64,000 bases of DNA from Halanaerobium sp. (lineage in GTDB: Bacteria; Bacillota; Halanaerobiia; Halanaerobiales; Halanaerobiaceae): NCBI GenBank assembly GCA_018399955.1, contig JAGYNO010000004.1, positions 1-64,000 of the forward strand. The letters run 5' to 3'. A program made the translations under genes and the position numbers. Shown here piece after piece: positions 37,645 through 48,172 of the stretch. The notes below the pieces were generated by a model. The model did no database searches and had not been told where the DNA came from. It worked only from the letters and a program-made list of their open reading frames with translations. Every line of letters starts with the position of its first letter. The stretch's first letter is position 1.

Positions 37645-39315
37645 TTATTCTCCAATATCTTCTGGATCTCTGGCAAACCTGATATCTTTTAATTCTTCCC
37701 AGAGTTCATCTGGTACTCTATATCCAGTTCCAGGTCCAGCATAATCATTTTGATCATTTACAGCACTAATACAGTGGAAATTCTCATCAAAGATAGCGGA
37801 TGTATGAAGATAGTCTCCTGCTATTCTCTGTTTTAGAAGATTAAAGAAGTTTTCTGCAACATCTTCAAATCCATTTTTTTCCAGTGCCTGCACAATAGCT
37901 ACACCTGTAGTTCCTCTATTTAACATATCTTCAATGCCTCTAAAGTCTTCTCTTACATCACGATCAGGCATATCTTTACTTCCATGTGCATATGTGGCAG
38001 CTTCTACTTCTTCATCTGTAATATCAGGCATTCCTAATTCTTTAAATACTGCCTGTAAAGCTTTAGCTCCCTTGTTTCTAATTTTTATAACATCTTCTTC
38101 TTCTACAGGTACTAATCCACCATTAACCTTGAGATCACGCTGTAGAGTTAGATAGTCATCATAATCATCAACATCATGTGTTGAACCTGCAAACATATTA
38201 TCATAGTTTGGTACTGCACTGTAACCAGAGAAGATGAAGTCAGTTCCTGGTAAGAACTGCATTAACATTCTTGCTGTTCTTCTAGTACGTGAATGAGTAA
38301 ATGTCTGATCATTTCCGGATGCACATTCTAAGTCAAGCAGCATTGCAATTAAATTCTCTGCAAGCATCGCTCTAACTCCAGAAGGAACTGCACCTGGTAC
38401 ACCAACACAGCTGATTGAACCATTCTGAATACCCTGAACTCCTGCACCTTTTGTCATATAGAGACAGCGAGCTTCAAGATAAAGCATTGATTTACCATCA
38501 GCAAAACCCATCTCTGCTTCAGAACCGGTACCAGAAGTATATCTCATTTTTAGTCCGCGAGAAGCATAGCCTGATGCAAGGAAACTCTTAGACCAGGGAG
38601 TATCATCACCATCAACAAATACCTGTTCTGTACCATAAACTGAAACTGTTTCAGCATAAGCGGTAAATCCGCGCATACCCATTTCTAATTCCATTGCTTC
38701 TTCTACTGCACATTGAGTTAAAACTCCACCGCGCCCGGTCTGTCCACCAACCATAATGGAAATAGCATTAGAAGCAGCATATCTAACAATACCTACTGTT
38801 GTTTCTAACTCATCAAAACCACGCATGGCTGCTTCAGCTGCATCTGCAGCAAGTAGAGCTGGATGGTCTTTTACATTAGTAACGTGACACTGATTTGAAG
38901 GAGTTTTTCTGGCCCTCATTTTTTGTACAGCAAACATCATCTCTACAACATTCATATGTCCTACAACTTCAACTACTTTTGCAGGTGTCATACCAAGACC
39001 TAATCTTTTAACTGCATCTCTGCTTACATTTACATCAACAATTTTATGTGCTAACTCACGTGAATCCTGGGCCATTACATCTTCAATAATATCAATATCA
39101 AGTGTATGATCAGCAATAAACTGATCCAACATGTCAAAATCTTCACGCTTTTTGCCATCTAGTTCAACTATTTTGCCGTTTTCAATTTTAACACTTGGCC
39201 TTGGATCTTCTGGACCTTCCATGGCTATTAAACCAGCTTCTGGCCATTCTTTTATAAATCCATCCTGATGGACTGGACGTTCATCTAATATTTCAAATCG
39301 CTTGGATCTTTTCAC
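37645..39315 (-). CDS. pduC: Propanediol (diol) dehydratase large subunit
   Basis: 556 aa; KRSKRFEILDERPVHQDGFIKEWPEAGLIAMEGPEDPRPS, RARKTPSNQCHVTNVKDHPALLAADAAEAA. Confidence 0.97.
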   Translation of the reverse strand: MKRSKRFEILDERPVHQDGFIKEWPEAGLIAMEGPEDPRPSVKIENGKIVELDGKKREDFDMLDQFIADHTLDIDIIEDVMAQDSRELAHKIVDVNVSRDAVKRLGLGMTPAKVVEVVGHMNVVEMMFAVQKMRARKTPSNQCHVTNVKDHPALLAADAAEAAMRGFDELETTVGIVRYAASNAISIMVGGQTGRGGVLTQCAVEEAMELEMGMRGFTAYAETVSVYGTEQVFVDGDDTPWSKSFLASGYASRGLKMRYTSGTGSEAEMGFADGKSMLYLEARCLYMTKGAGVQGIQNGSISCVGVPGAVPSGVRAMLAENLIAMLLDLECASGNDQTFTHSRTRRTARMLMQFLPGTDFIFSGYSAVPNYDNMFAGSTHDVDDYDDYLTLQRDLKVNGGLVPVEEEDVIKIRNKGAKALQAVFKELGMPDITDEEVEAATYAHGSKDMPDRDVREDFRGIEDMLNRGTTGVAIVQALEKNGFEDVAENFFNLLKQRIAGDYLHTSAIFDENFHCISAVNDQNDYAGPGTGYRVPDELWEELKDIRFARDPEDIGE

Positions 39316-39363
39316 TTTTTTCCCTCCTTAAACAAATTTTGAGATAGTATACTGCATTTAATT

Positions 39364-40188
39364 TTAAATATATGGTTCAGTTACTGATTCTGGTTTATCA
39401 CCTAAACTGCCGAGGAGTTTTAAACCAACCTCTCTTGCAGCAATTACAGCTTGACGAACTGCACCTGAATCACCACTGAAGAATAATATGGATTCATTAG
39501 TTAGACTTGTACCATCTGCTGGACTTGCATAGCCGACAACATCTATTGTTGCTGCTTTCACAGCTACATCTGCCATAACAACACCAATTGCAGCTGGAGC
39601 ACCTACACTGATACCAAATGCTTTACCTTCAGGAGCATCAAAAGCAATCTGCAGAGCTTTACTTGCTCTTGCTGTATATTGGAACTCTAAATGTCCTGCA
39701 TCATTTGCATAAACATCACCAAATGTACGATCCAATTCTTCTAAACATACCTGTACTGCTCTTCTAGCATCAGAAACTTCTTCAGCACCAAAGATAATTA
39801 AAGAACCATGTCCTGCCCCACCTTTAGTATCTCTTGGAAGCTCTATTTTTACTACCTCAGTATTTGAAGCTTTTACTGCTTCATCTGCAGCATATATCTG
39901 AGGTCCTGCACCAGTTCTTGCACCAATAATACCTAAAGAACGATATTTCTTCTCTATACCCATCATTTCTCTTACTTTAGGGTCAAGATTTGCAATTACA
40001 AGACCAATTGTATCTCCAATACTTGTTCCGATAAATTCAGTTACTTCATTAGCCAGATTCAATTTAGCTTCACCACCTTTTTTATTTGTGTTCTTTTCAA
40101 CTTCATCACTTTCACTTTCTACATCTTCAGAATTTTGAATCCTATTTAATACCTCATTAACAAGTTCATTAATCTTCTGCTCATCCAT
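39364..40188 (-). CDS. pduB: BMC trimeric (tandem) shell protein PduB
   Basis: 274 aa; tandem BMC domains; N-terminal helix MDEQKINELVNEVLNRI plus acidic linker. Confidence 0.95.
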   Translation of the reverse strand: MDEQKINELVNEVLNRIQNSEDVESESDEVEKNTNKKGGEAKLNLANEVTEFIGTSIGDTIGLVIANLDPKVREMMGIEKKYRSLGIIGARTGAGPQIYAADEAVKASNTEVVKIELPRDTKGGAGHGSLIIFGAEEVSDARRAVQVCLEELDRTFGDVYANDAGHLEFQYTARASKALQIAFDAPEGKAFGISVGAPAAIGVVMADVAVKAATIDVVGYASPADGTSLTNESILFFSGDSGAVRQAVIAAREVGLKLLGSLGDKPESVTEPYI

Positions 40189-40221
40189 ATCATTTAACCC
40201 TCCTCTCCATTTTTATTCTTT

Positions 40222-40497
40222 TTACTTTTGTTGAAGAAGTAAATCTACATCTTCATGGGGGCGTGGAATTACATGTACGGAGACAACTTCTCCAACCTTT
40301 CTACCTGCAGCAGCCCCAGCATCTGTAGCAGCTTTGGTAGCTCCTACATCACCTCTTACCATAACAGTAATTAATCCAGAACCAATTTTTTCATATCCAA
40401 CTAATTTAACATTTGCGGACTTAACCATAGCATCAGCAGCTTTAATGGCACCAACAAGACCAATAGTTTCCACCAGGCCTAATGCCTCTCTGGCCAT
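40222..40497 (-). CDS. pduA: BMC shell hexamer PduA
   Basis: [42 protein letters not shown]; start set at the second Met preceded by GAGGAGGG. Confidence 0.95.
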   Translation of the reverse strand: MAREALGLVETIGLVGAIKAADAMVKSANVKLVGYEKIGSGLITVMVRGDVGATKAATDAGAAAGRKVGEVVSVHVIPRPHEDVDLLLQQK

Positions 40498-40667
40498 TAA
40501 TATCCCTCCTCTCAATATTAAATATGACTAAAAAAAATTATATTTAAGTTTTATCCCTCTTTACTAATATTAAAAATAAGTGGTCAATTACCTTTGCAAT
40601 AAAATGCTTTCCTATAATAATAATTTGTTATATTTCAATTATTATATTATTTCTAAATATTTAAAAT

Positions 40668-40704
40668 AATAAAAAAAAAGAATGACAGAAAAATGTCATT
40701 CTTT
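40668..40704 (-). terminator. Intrinsic terminator after the response-regulator gene
   Basis: 11-bp perfect stem AAAGAATGACA-GAAAAA-TGTCATTCTTT with T tract on the minus strand. Confidence 0.8.
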
Positions 40705-40744
40705 AATAAAATATTTGTCATTTTCTTTTCTACTTTGTCTATAT

Positions 40745-42367
40745 TTAACAATTTCTGTATTCTGAAGGAGATTTCCCCTCATAATCTTTAAAAACTTTGC
40801 TAAAATAACTAGGGTTTCTATAACCTATTTCCTTTGCTATCCTAGAAATATTAGCATCTCTGGTTTTAAGTTTTCTTTTAGCATCTTCCATTCTCAGCTT
40901 TGTTAGATATTCTTTAAAAGTAATTCCCATTTCCTTTTTGAATAACCTGCTAAAATAATGAACACTTAAATTAGATGCTTCAGCTGCCTCTGGTAAAGTA
41001 ATATCTTTTTCATAATTAGACTGAATAAATTTTATCCCATCATAAATTATATTATCTTTAAAATCATCAGCAAATTGGTCAATCTGATCACTCAATATAA
41101 ATAGAAGTGATTTTAGCCATTCTTTCATTGCTTCAGATGAACTAATTTTAAATAATTTTTGAGTATATTCGTAATTTAAAGGTGATATGTCTTTAAAATT
41201 TGCTCCAACTTCAACAGCTGATCGTGATAATACACCTAATAGTTCAAGCATTCTTGACTTTGATAAGTTCAAATCAAAATCATCGCTAATACACCAGCTC
41301 TTAAATAAAGTATCTACTATTTCTGGTATTTGTTTTATTTTTCTTGATTTTAGTTTTTCTACTAATTTTCTTTCTATCTCATATGGATAACCGATATCAG
41401 CAAAATCTTTACTTTTTATATCTTCCCAATGTATAGTAGAATTAACACCTGAAAGCAGAGAATCTTTAACCGCTGCAACTGCTTCATGATAAGAACGATC
41501 TACCTTTCTAGGATCTTCATAATAACTTCCAATACCAATAGTAATTGTAAATTCAGTCTTACTTTTAACTTCCTCGCACATTTCTTCACCAATCTGACGC
41601 AGCCAATTTTTTATTTGACGATTCTCATAGATTTTGCCTCCAAAATATAGAATTACTATTTTATCACTTGACATTGGAACAACCATTAATGAAGAATATT
41701 TTTCGCCAAATTTTTTAATAACACTAAAAACTTCTTTTTTCATCAGCTGACGCTTAACTTCATTTGCACCAGAAGTAGTTCTAGCAAATTTATCTATATC
41801 TGCTATCATTACTGCAGATGGCATATCTTCTATATCAAAAAATTGAGTCCTGCTTTTTATCTCTTCAACTGTATCAATATTTAAATATATCAAATCAAAA
41901 ACAAAAGCCATCTTAATATATGGTAAAACCATATCAAGTTTTTCCCTTATGTCCTGCTTCATTTCTTCTTCTTCTCTAGTATTTTTTATTTTTTCAATTA
42001 AATTCTCAACAACTTCTCTTATTTTATCTGGCCGAACTGGTTTTAATAAGTATTCATCAATGTTTAATTCTAACGCCTTATGTGCATAATCAAATTCATC
42101 ATAGGCAGTAAGTATTACAAACTTAACATTTTTTAAATACTCTTTAATCATTTTGATAGCTTTGAGCCCATTTAATCCCAACATTTTTATGTCCATAAAG
42201 ATAATATCAGGTTCTCTTTCTCTGGCCATTTTAACAACTTCATTTCCATTTGCAGCAAAACCAACAATTTCTATCTCATTAAGCTGAATTTTGTCTTCTA
42301 GTATAATCCCAAGTGCTTTCCGTTCTAAATATTCATCATCTGCTATCAAAATTTTATACAATTTCAC
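40745..42367 (-). CDS. Response regulator, receiver plus AraC-family HTH (YesN-like)
   Basis: 540 aa; N-terminal receiver ILIADDEYLERKAL, C-terminal AraC HTH YFSRLFKKEMGITFKEYLTKLRMEDAKRKL. Confidence 0.93.
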   Translation of the reverse strand: MKLYKILIADDEYLERKALGIILEDKIQLNEIEIVGFAANGNEVVKMAREREPDIIFMDIKMLGLNGLKAIKMIKEYLKNVKFVILTAYDEFDYAHKALELNIDEYLLKPVRPDKIREVVENLIEKIKNTREEEEMKQDIREKLDMVLPYIKMAFVFDLIYLNIDTVEEIKSRTQFFDIEDMPSAVMIADIDKFARTTSGANEVKRQLMKKEVFSVIKKFGEKYSSLMVVPMSSDKIVILYFGGKIYENRQIKNWLRQIGEEMCEEVKSKTEFTITIGIGSYYEDPRKVDRSYHEAVAAVKDSLLSGVNSTIHWEDIKSKDFADIGYPYEIERKLVEKLKSRKIKQIPEIVDTLFKSWCISDDFDLNLSKSRMLELLGVLSRSAVEVGANFKDISPLNYEYTQKLFKISSSEAMKEWLKSLLFILSDQIDQFADDFKDNIIYDGIKFIQSNYEKDITLPEAAEASNLSVHYFSRLFKKEMGITFKEYLTKLRMEDAKRKLKTRDANISRIAKEIGYRNPSYFSKVFKDYEGKSPSEYRNC

Positions 42368-42401
42368 ACCTCCAATAGAAAAAATATTACGATGTCAATA
42401 T

Positions 42402-43625
42402 TTAGTTTTTCGGTAAATTTATTTTTACTTCTGTACCTTTACCTATTTCACTGTTAATCTCAAGTCCATAATCACTGCCAAAATAGTGCTGAATACGCTT
42501 GTGAACATTATTAATACCAATTCCAGTGATATGGCTTGTCATTTTATCTGTGTGTTCGTTTTCTGATTCGAGTAGGCTGCCGACTATATTATTATTTATA
42601 CCAATTCCAGAATCTTCGACTTTCAAAATAACTTTATCATCACAAATTTCAGACTTTATATTTATATCAATTGAATCTTTATCTTTAAAACCATGAATTA
42701 TAGAATTTTCAACTAAAGGTTGAATAGTCAAAACCGGTATGCTCATTTCCATTAATTTATCATCAATATCAATATTAAAATCAAATTTCTCCTGATGACG
42801 TTTCTTTTGAATTGTAATATAATCTTTAACACAATTTATCTCATCTTCAAGTTTAACTAATTTTTCAACATTTTTTAAACTGTAGCGTAGTAAATCTGAT
42901 AAAGCATAAACGACTTCTTCTGTTTCTCTGGCATTCTCGATTAATGAAAGCCTTGCAATTGAATTTAATACATTAAATAAGAAATGAGGATTGACCTGAG
43001 ACTGTAATATTTTTAACTTTTTAATACGGAGATATTCCTCCAACTTCCTTCTTGTTCTTGATTCTTCAAGCAGTTCTCTCTGATAAATATTGACTAATCC
43101 CATTTCAGCAATATAATTAGCTGTAAGAGATAAAAACTCTGTAGCAGCAATTAATCTATTCCTTGGTAAAATATCAATTTCTTTGTAGTGTTCTTTAATT
43201 ACTTCAAAATCAATTTCTATATCAGCTGTTCTTTCTTTTATTCTATTTAATGTTTTTTCACGGCCTTCTTCTTCCATAATTATCTGTCCACATAAAATTG
43301 TTCCAATAAAACGATTTTCTAATATTATTGGAGCAGCCATATCTATTAGACCAGATTCACATATATATGGAGTTGTTTTCCCTTTTTCTCTGGCTCTTTC
43401 ACCACCCTGAGCATCTGAAACTTTGCAGTGATGAAAACCTTTTTCACAGGAACGAATAGTTTTACAAAAAGAAGTAAAATTACTTGTTTTTGTAACAGGT
43501 ATACCTTCTCTATCAACAATAACAGCTGCAAGACCAGTAGCATCTGCAAATTTATCCTGAATATTCTGCAGAACTCCAACATTTATTACTTCTTTTAAAG
43601 AATAATCATCATTAATTTTAAACAC
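42402..43625 (-). CDS. PocR-domain sensor histidine kinase (LytS/YesM type)
   Basis: 407 aa; PocR-type sensory region (CKTIRSCEKGFHHCKVSD), KILQSQVNPHFLFNVLNSIARL H-box, HATPase. Confidence 0.92.
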   Translation of the reverse strand: MFKINDDYSLKEVINVGVLQNIQDKFADATGLAAVIVDREGIPVTKTSNFTSFCKTIRSCEKGFHHCKVSDAQGGERAREKGKTTPYICESGLIDMAAPIILENRFIGTILCGQIIMEEEGREKTLNRIKERTADIEIDFEVIKEHYKEIDILPRNRLIAATEFLSLTANYIAEMGLVNIYQRELLEESRTRRKLEEYLRIKKLKILQSQVNPHFLFNVLNSIARLSLIENARETEEVVYALSDLLRYSLKNVEKLVKLEDEINCVKDYITIQKKRHQEKFDFNIDIDDKLMEMSIPVLTIQPLVENSIIHGFKDKDSIDINIKSEICDDKVILKVEDSGIGINNNIVGSLLESENEHTDKMTSHITGIGINNVHKRIQHYFGSDYGLEINSEIGKGTEVKINLPKN

Positions 43626-43742
43626 CTCCAGATCAATTGAATATTTTAATAATTAATAATATTATAACATTTATTTATCTAAAAATAAATTATTATTAAA
43701 TTAAACTTAAAAAAATAAATATCATTGAATAAAACTATCCAC

Positions 43743-44144
43743 CTAAATTTCAAAATAATTTATAATATGATAACTTAAAAAAGCTGTAATTCCACATAAA
43801 AAACTACCCCATATTATGTCAATCACAGTTATTATTAGCGGCCAGTCTTTAATTGTCGCATAGTTTGTCATATCATAGGTAGAATAAGTAATAAATCCAA
43901 AAAACATGCCTGCAAATAATGCATACTGCCAGCTTGACAGAGCAACCGCTCTGTTTACAACAAAGAACATTAATCCACCAGCAAAAAACAAATAAAATAT
44001 TAAAGCTGCTCTAAAATTAAAGTTATCTTTCATCAAAAAGCCAATCTGTTTTCTATATAAATTTTCTGATGTAGAATACAGCCAAACAGCATCAATACCT
44101 AAAAAAACAAAAGATGTAATTAAATAATATTTAATTAAAGTCAT
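43743..44144 (-). CDS. DUF2177-family membrane protein
   Basis: 133 aa; FLGIDAVWLYSTSENLYRKQIG..., GFITYSTYDMTNYATIKDWPL. Confidence 0.8.
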   Translation of the reverse strand: MTLIKYYLITSFVFLGIDAVWLYSTSENLYRKQIGFLMKDNFNFRAALIFYLFFAGGLMFFVVNRAVALSSWQYALFAGMFFGFITYSTYDMTNYATIKDWPLIITVIDIIWGSFLCGITAFLSYHIINYFEI

Positions 44145-44149
44145 GAAAA

Positions 44150-45271
44150 TTATTCCCTCTCTTTTTTAATATTTTCCAACTGTCTAACCCTAATACCCGT
44201 CATCACATCTGATCGGGTAATTATTCCTTCAAGTTTGCCATTATCATTAAGTACAATTAATCTTCCAATGTCTTTTTGAAATAAAAGCTCAAATGCTTTA
44301 AATAAAGCATCCTCTTTTTTTACACTGTGAATATTTTCTTCCATAATTGCCTGGACTGGAGTATTGCTGTATTCCTCCTGAGGTATTTTTTGAGCATCTT
44401 CCATAGTTACAACCCCAACAACCTTATCATCTCTAGTTACAGGAAATCCTGAATGCTTATCTTCGAACATCTTCTCTATCAAACGGTGAACACTTAGATT
44501 AACAGGTACTGTTTTTACATCTTCTGTCATCAAATCACCAACTGTCAGATCAGATAGAGCAGACTTTATATTATTGAACTGATCTTCTTGAGCTGCAGCA
44601 ATATATAAATAAATAGCTATAAAAACAAGCAAAAAATTTCCAGTCATAAAACCAATAATACCAAAAAACAAAGAAAATCCTTTACCTACTCTGGCAGCTA
44701 TTTCGGTTGCCTCACGCAGTGTTTTTTTCTGAGCAATAAATGCCCTTAGTATTCTACCTCCATCTGATGGAAAAGCCGGCAGCAGATTAAATACAGCCAA
44801 AAAAATATTTAACTGTCCGGTATAAAGAATTACTAATCGAATATCTTCAATAATAAAGTCAGGTGAGCCCACAGCTGCCAGCATAAGCACTCCCCCTAAT
44901 ATCAGGCTTGCTGCTGGACCACTTGCAGCTATTTTAATTTCTTTTTTAGGATCTTCTGACATATCTTCCATATTTGCCAATCCACCTAAAAGCATCAGAG
45001 TAATGTCAGTAGTTTCGAGACCATTTTTTCTGGCAACCAGTGCATGTGATAATTCGTGAATCAAAACACTTATAAAAATTAAAACTGACATAACAGCACC
45101 TAAGATATATGGGTTAAAGATCAATTCTCTTCTAGCTATATCTGTATATTCTGTAAGATAAATTATATTGCTGCCAAAAGCCCAGGCAAAAAAAGGTAGA
45201 ATAATTAGAAGGCTAAAGTGAATTTTAACAGGTATGTCAAATAGCTGGCCAATTGTAAATGAGCTCTTCAT
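44150..45271 (-). CDS. Site-2 protease family M50 metalloprotease with CBS domains
   Basis: 373 aa; VLIHELSHALVARKNG, NLLPAFPSDGGRILRA, two CBS domains. Confidence 0.92.
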   Translation of the reverse strand: MKSSFTIGQLFDIPVKIHFSLLIILPFFAWAFGSNIIYLTEYTDIARRELIFNPYILGAVMSVLIFISVLIHELSHALVARKNGLETTDITLMLLGGLANMEDMSEDPKKEIKIAASGPAASLILGGVLMLAAVGSPDFIIEDIRLVILYTGQLNIFLAVFNLLPAFPSDGGRILRAFIAQKKTLREATEIAARVGKGFSLFFGIIGFMTGNFLLVFIAIYLYIAAAQEDQFNNIKSALSDLTVGDLMTEDVKTVPVNLSVHRLIEKMFEDKHSGFPVTRDDKVVGVVTMEDAQKIPQEEYSNTPVQAIMEENIHSVKKEDALFKAFELLFQKDIGRLIVLNDNGKLEGIITRSDVMTGIRVRQLENIKKERE

Positions 45272-46086
45272 TATATTTCCCCCTCAATTATACTTCCAAC
45301 TCCAGCAAATTTAACTTTATCACCCAGACTTTCTCTAAAATATGATGCAGCTTCTTTTCCTGTACAGTGAAGTGGATAAATCTCATTTGGATTTATTTTC
45401 GCAAAAAATTCACTGAGCTCTTTTAACTTATTTTTATCAGCATTCATTAAGTGCATACCACCAATAATTTTATCAACTTTATTTAAATCACTTTTGATTA
45501 TAATCTCCTTGATTATATTTTTTACACCTTTGTGGCTGCAGCCTAAAATTATAATTAAACCTTTTTTTCCCTCAAAATATAAACTTAAATCATCTGAAAA
45601 ATCATCTGTTTTATAACCACTGTTATTTTTACGTCTATATTTCTTATTTAAATAATTTTTAGCATTTTTAATCTCACCAGTTAAAAACATCCCTTTTTCT
45701 ATTTCACTCAAATTTTTTATTTCGTTAAAATCTTTAATTTGAGGGCCAGAATAAGATACTGGAGTCAATCTTTTACCCCGCATAGAATAACGATCTATTT
45801 GAAAGTCAGGATGAGCATATATCTCAAGATCTGCTTTTTTTTCTAAAAGATATGGAACTCCACCTGTATGATCATAATGCCCATGACTCAAAATTAATCC
45901 ATCAAGCTCATTAAGAGCAATACCCAAGTCTTGAGCATTTTGTTTTAAAACCATTCCTTGACCACTGTCAAACAAATATTTTTTGCTGTCAAATTCAAGA
46001 TATATTGAAAGCCCATGTTCAGCCAAAAGCCCCTGTTTATAAACTGTATTCTCTACTAAAATAGTCATTTTTAAATTTAAAGCCAT
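45271..46086 (-). CDS. Metallo-beta-lactamase-fold hydrolase
   Basis: 271 aa; LILSHGHYDHTGGVPYLL. Confidence 0.9.
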   Translation of the reverse strand: MALNLKMTILVENTVYKQGLLAEHGLSIYLEFDSKKYLFDSGQGMVLKQNAQDLGIALNELDGLILSHGHYDHTGGVPYLLEKKADLEIYAHPDFQIDRYSMRGKRLTPVSYSGPQIKDFNEIKNLSEIEKGMFLTGEIKNAKNYLNKKYRRKNNSGYKTDDFSDDLSLYFEGKKGLIIILGCSHKGVKNIIKEIIIKSDLNKVDKIIGGMHLMNADKNKLKELSEFFAKINPNEIYPLHCTGKEAASYFRESLGDKVKFAGVGSIIEGEI

Positions 46087-46148
46087 TATTTGACCTCCAG
46101 TCTTGAAAACAATTTAATCTACATATCAGATATTTAATATAATTATAA

Positions 46149-46412
46149 CTAAATTTCACAGCCGCAGCTGTTAGATATACTGCAGTTCATAGAAAATTGC
46201 ACATTTTCTTCAGTCATTTTATCTGTTATTTCTCCTAACATTTCAAAAATTTCATTACTTCTTCCATACACGATAGTTGATAAAGGGTTAGTCTCAGTTT
46301 CAAGACCAGTCTTATCTATAATTTTAATAACCTCTTTTACCTTTTCTCCCACCTTTTCTGTATAAAGGGGATAAAAGTTTATCTGAACAGATATATAAGG
46401 ATAATCAGCCAA
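46149..46412 (-). CDS. YkoF/MTH1187-like thiamine-binding-domain protein
   Basis: 87 aa; ISVQINFYPLYTEKVGEKVKEVIKIIDKTGLETETNPLSTIVYG. Confidence 0.7.
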   Translation of the reverse strand: MADYPYISVQINFYPLYTEKVGEKVKEVIKIIDKTGLETETNPLSTIVYGRSNEIFEMLGEITDKMTEENVQFSMNCSISNSCGCEI

Positions 46413-46444
46413 TATGATTCACCTCCAATTAATATTTAAGTTTT

Positions 46445-48151
46445 TTAATATAGATTCAATATTTCATAAAGATAAACAAAATCATCGAGCAGAACTTCCA
46501 AAATTTCATCTGATATCAAAAAACCTCTTCGCTTCATATAATCAACAAAATCCTGAGTTAGTATCACTTCAATATTTGTAATCTGCTGGTTATTTTCTTT
46601 TAAATAATTATCAGTTAAGTTAAAGGTGTAATTTTCATCAAACTGTTTTAAGTAATCATTAACTGCTGATGCAGTATAATTACTAATTTCTCCAGATGAT
46701 TGAATAAATTTAATTCTTTTAAAAATCATTTTTTTTACTGAATCAACAGCTTCTTCTCTGTCTTGATGAGGCAGTACTGCTTCTTCTTTAAAATAGCCTT
46801 CTTTTAAAACTTCATAATCCTGCTCAGTTAAATGAGCAGCGGCGAAAAACGAAAGTCCATTGGGGTTTATCTTATCTATTTCTGAAATCTGTTTTAACAT
46901 CTGCTGCTGAGAAAGTTTAAATACAGATATTCCTGGATAAATAGCCTTATCAACTGCACTGCGGTCTTTTTTAACCCAGTTCTGAAGTTCAGAAAACAAG
47001 TTTGTAGTATATGTCATTGGTAAAACAAAGTCTAAATAATTTTCATCGAGCCATAATTTCCAATTCTGCAGAGCTCGGTATCTGGCTTCACTAATACCTG
47101 GTATAACATCAGCAGAAATTAAAATATCTGGATTTTCACTTCTCAAAATTTCTGTAGTTTCTTTAACCATTTGTGTAATTAAATCTTCTCTAAATTTATT
47201 CCATTCACTCTGTGCTCTTTTATTATTTTCTATATCAAGGATATCAAATCCTGTTTTTTCTGCAAATAAATTAATTGTATGTTCATCAAAACCAAAACTA
47301 GCTCTATATTCCTCAGGAAAACGAATATAATCTAAATTTATGCCGTCTAAATTATAATTTACAGCTAAATACTGATATCTTTTCTGTAAATATTTCCTAA
47401 CGTCTTTCCTTGAGGGACTAAGCCAGGTGGAATTATGATAAGTAACAATATTCCCATCTTTATCTTTATTTGCCCAATTAGGATTTTCCTGCAGAAGTCT
47501 TCCGGCTTTTCCAAGAGTGTTTTCATTAAAAACCCAGACCCAGGCATGTACTTCAATTCCCCTTTTATGTGCTTCTTCTATTAAAACCTGAAGAGGATCT
47601 TCTTGCCAGTTTTTAAAACGTGGATCCTGCTTAAAATAATTATTATCTGGAATAATGCTTAAACCTTTAAAAAAAACTTCAGGTATTATAACATTAAAAT
47701 TAGAATTTTTTGCTCTTTCTAAAAATTCAGCTATATCTTCTCTATTTCTTTTTTGAGAGAGAGTTCTGCTGTCAAGCCAAAAGGCTCTAAACTGGACAGG
47801 TTTTGATTCAACTGTCATTAATTCTATTTTTTTACTTAATTCTAAAATTTCTTTGGCTTTAATAACTGTTAGCTCATCATCCATCACTTGATAAGCATTA
47901 GCCATCTCCTTATTCATATTCTCAAGCTTATTCATTTTATTAGCTATTTCTTCTTGATCCACTAATTTATATTTATTTTCTATATTATTTACAGCTAACT
48001 CTGCTTCTCTTAAGGCTTTTTCTGCATCTCGAACTTTGAGAAGACTTGGTCTTGGATAATCTGTCTTAAAATAAGCAGCAGAACTAACAGAAAATATAAT
48101 AATTAAAAATAAAACTAATAATAGAATTGAATTAATTTTAATGTTTTTCAT
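46445..48151 (-). CDS. Family-10-like glycosyl hydrolase (GHL10/DUF187), exported
   Basis: 568 aa; FRAFWLDSRTLSQKRNREDIAEFLERAKNSNFNVIIPEV, YNLDGINLDYIRFP. Confidence 0.9.
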   Translation of the reverse strand: MKNIKINSILLLVLFLIIIFSVSSAAYFKTDYPRPSLLKVRDAEKALREAELAVNNIENKYKLVDQEEIANKMNKLENMNKEMANAYQVMDDELTVIKAKEILELSKKIELMTVESKPVQFRAFWLDSRTLSQKRNREDIAEFLERAKNSNFNVIIPEVFFKGLSIIPDNNYFKQDPRFKNWQEDPLQVLIEEAHKRGIEVHAWVWVFNENTLGKAGRLLQENPNWANKDKDGNIVTYHNSTWLSPSRKDVRKYLQKRYQYLAVNYNLDGINLDYIRFPEEYRASFGFDEHTINLFAEKTGFDILDIENNKRAQSEWNKFREDLITQMVKETTEILRSENPDILISADVIPGISEARYRALQNWKLWLDENYLDFVLPMTYTTNLFSELQNWVKKDRSAVDKAIYPGISVFKLSQQQMLKQISEIDKINPNGLSFFAAAHLTEQDYEVLKEGYFKEEAVLPHQDREEAVDSVKKMIFKRIKFIQSSGEISNYTASAVNDYLKQFDENYTFNLTDNYLKENNQQITNIEVILTQDFVDYMKRRGFLISDEILEVLLDDFVYLYEILNLY

Positions 48152-48172
48152 CTTTTTCTCCTTATAAAAATA

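Noticed and set aside
43346-43582. 78-aa minus strand ORF
   Set aside because: Alternative frame inside the PocR sensor kinase gene.
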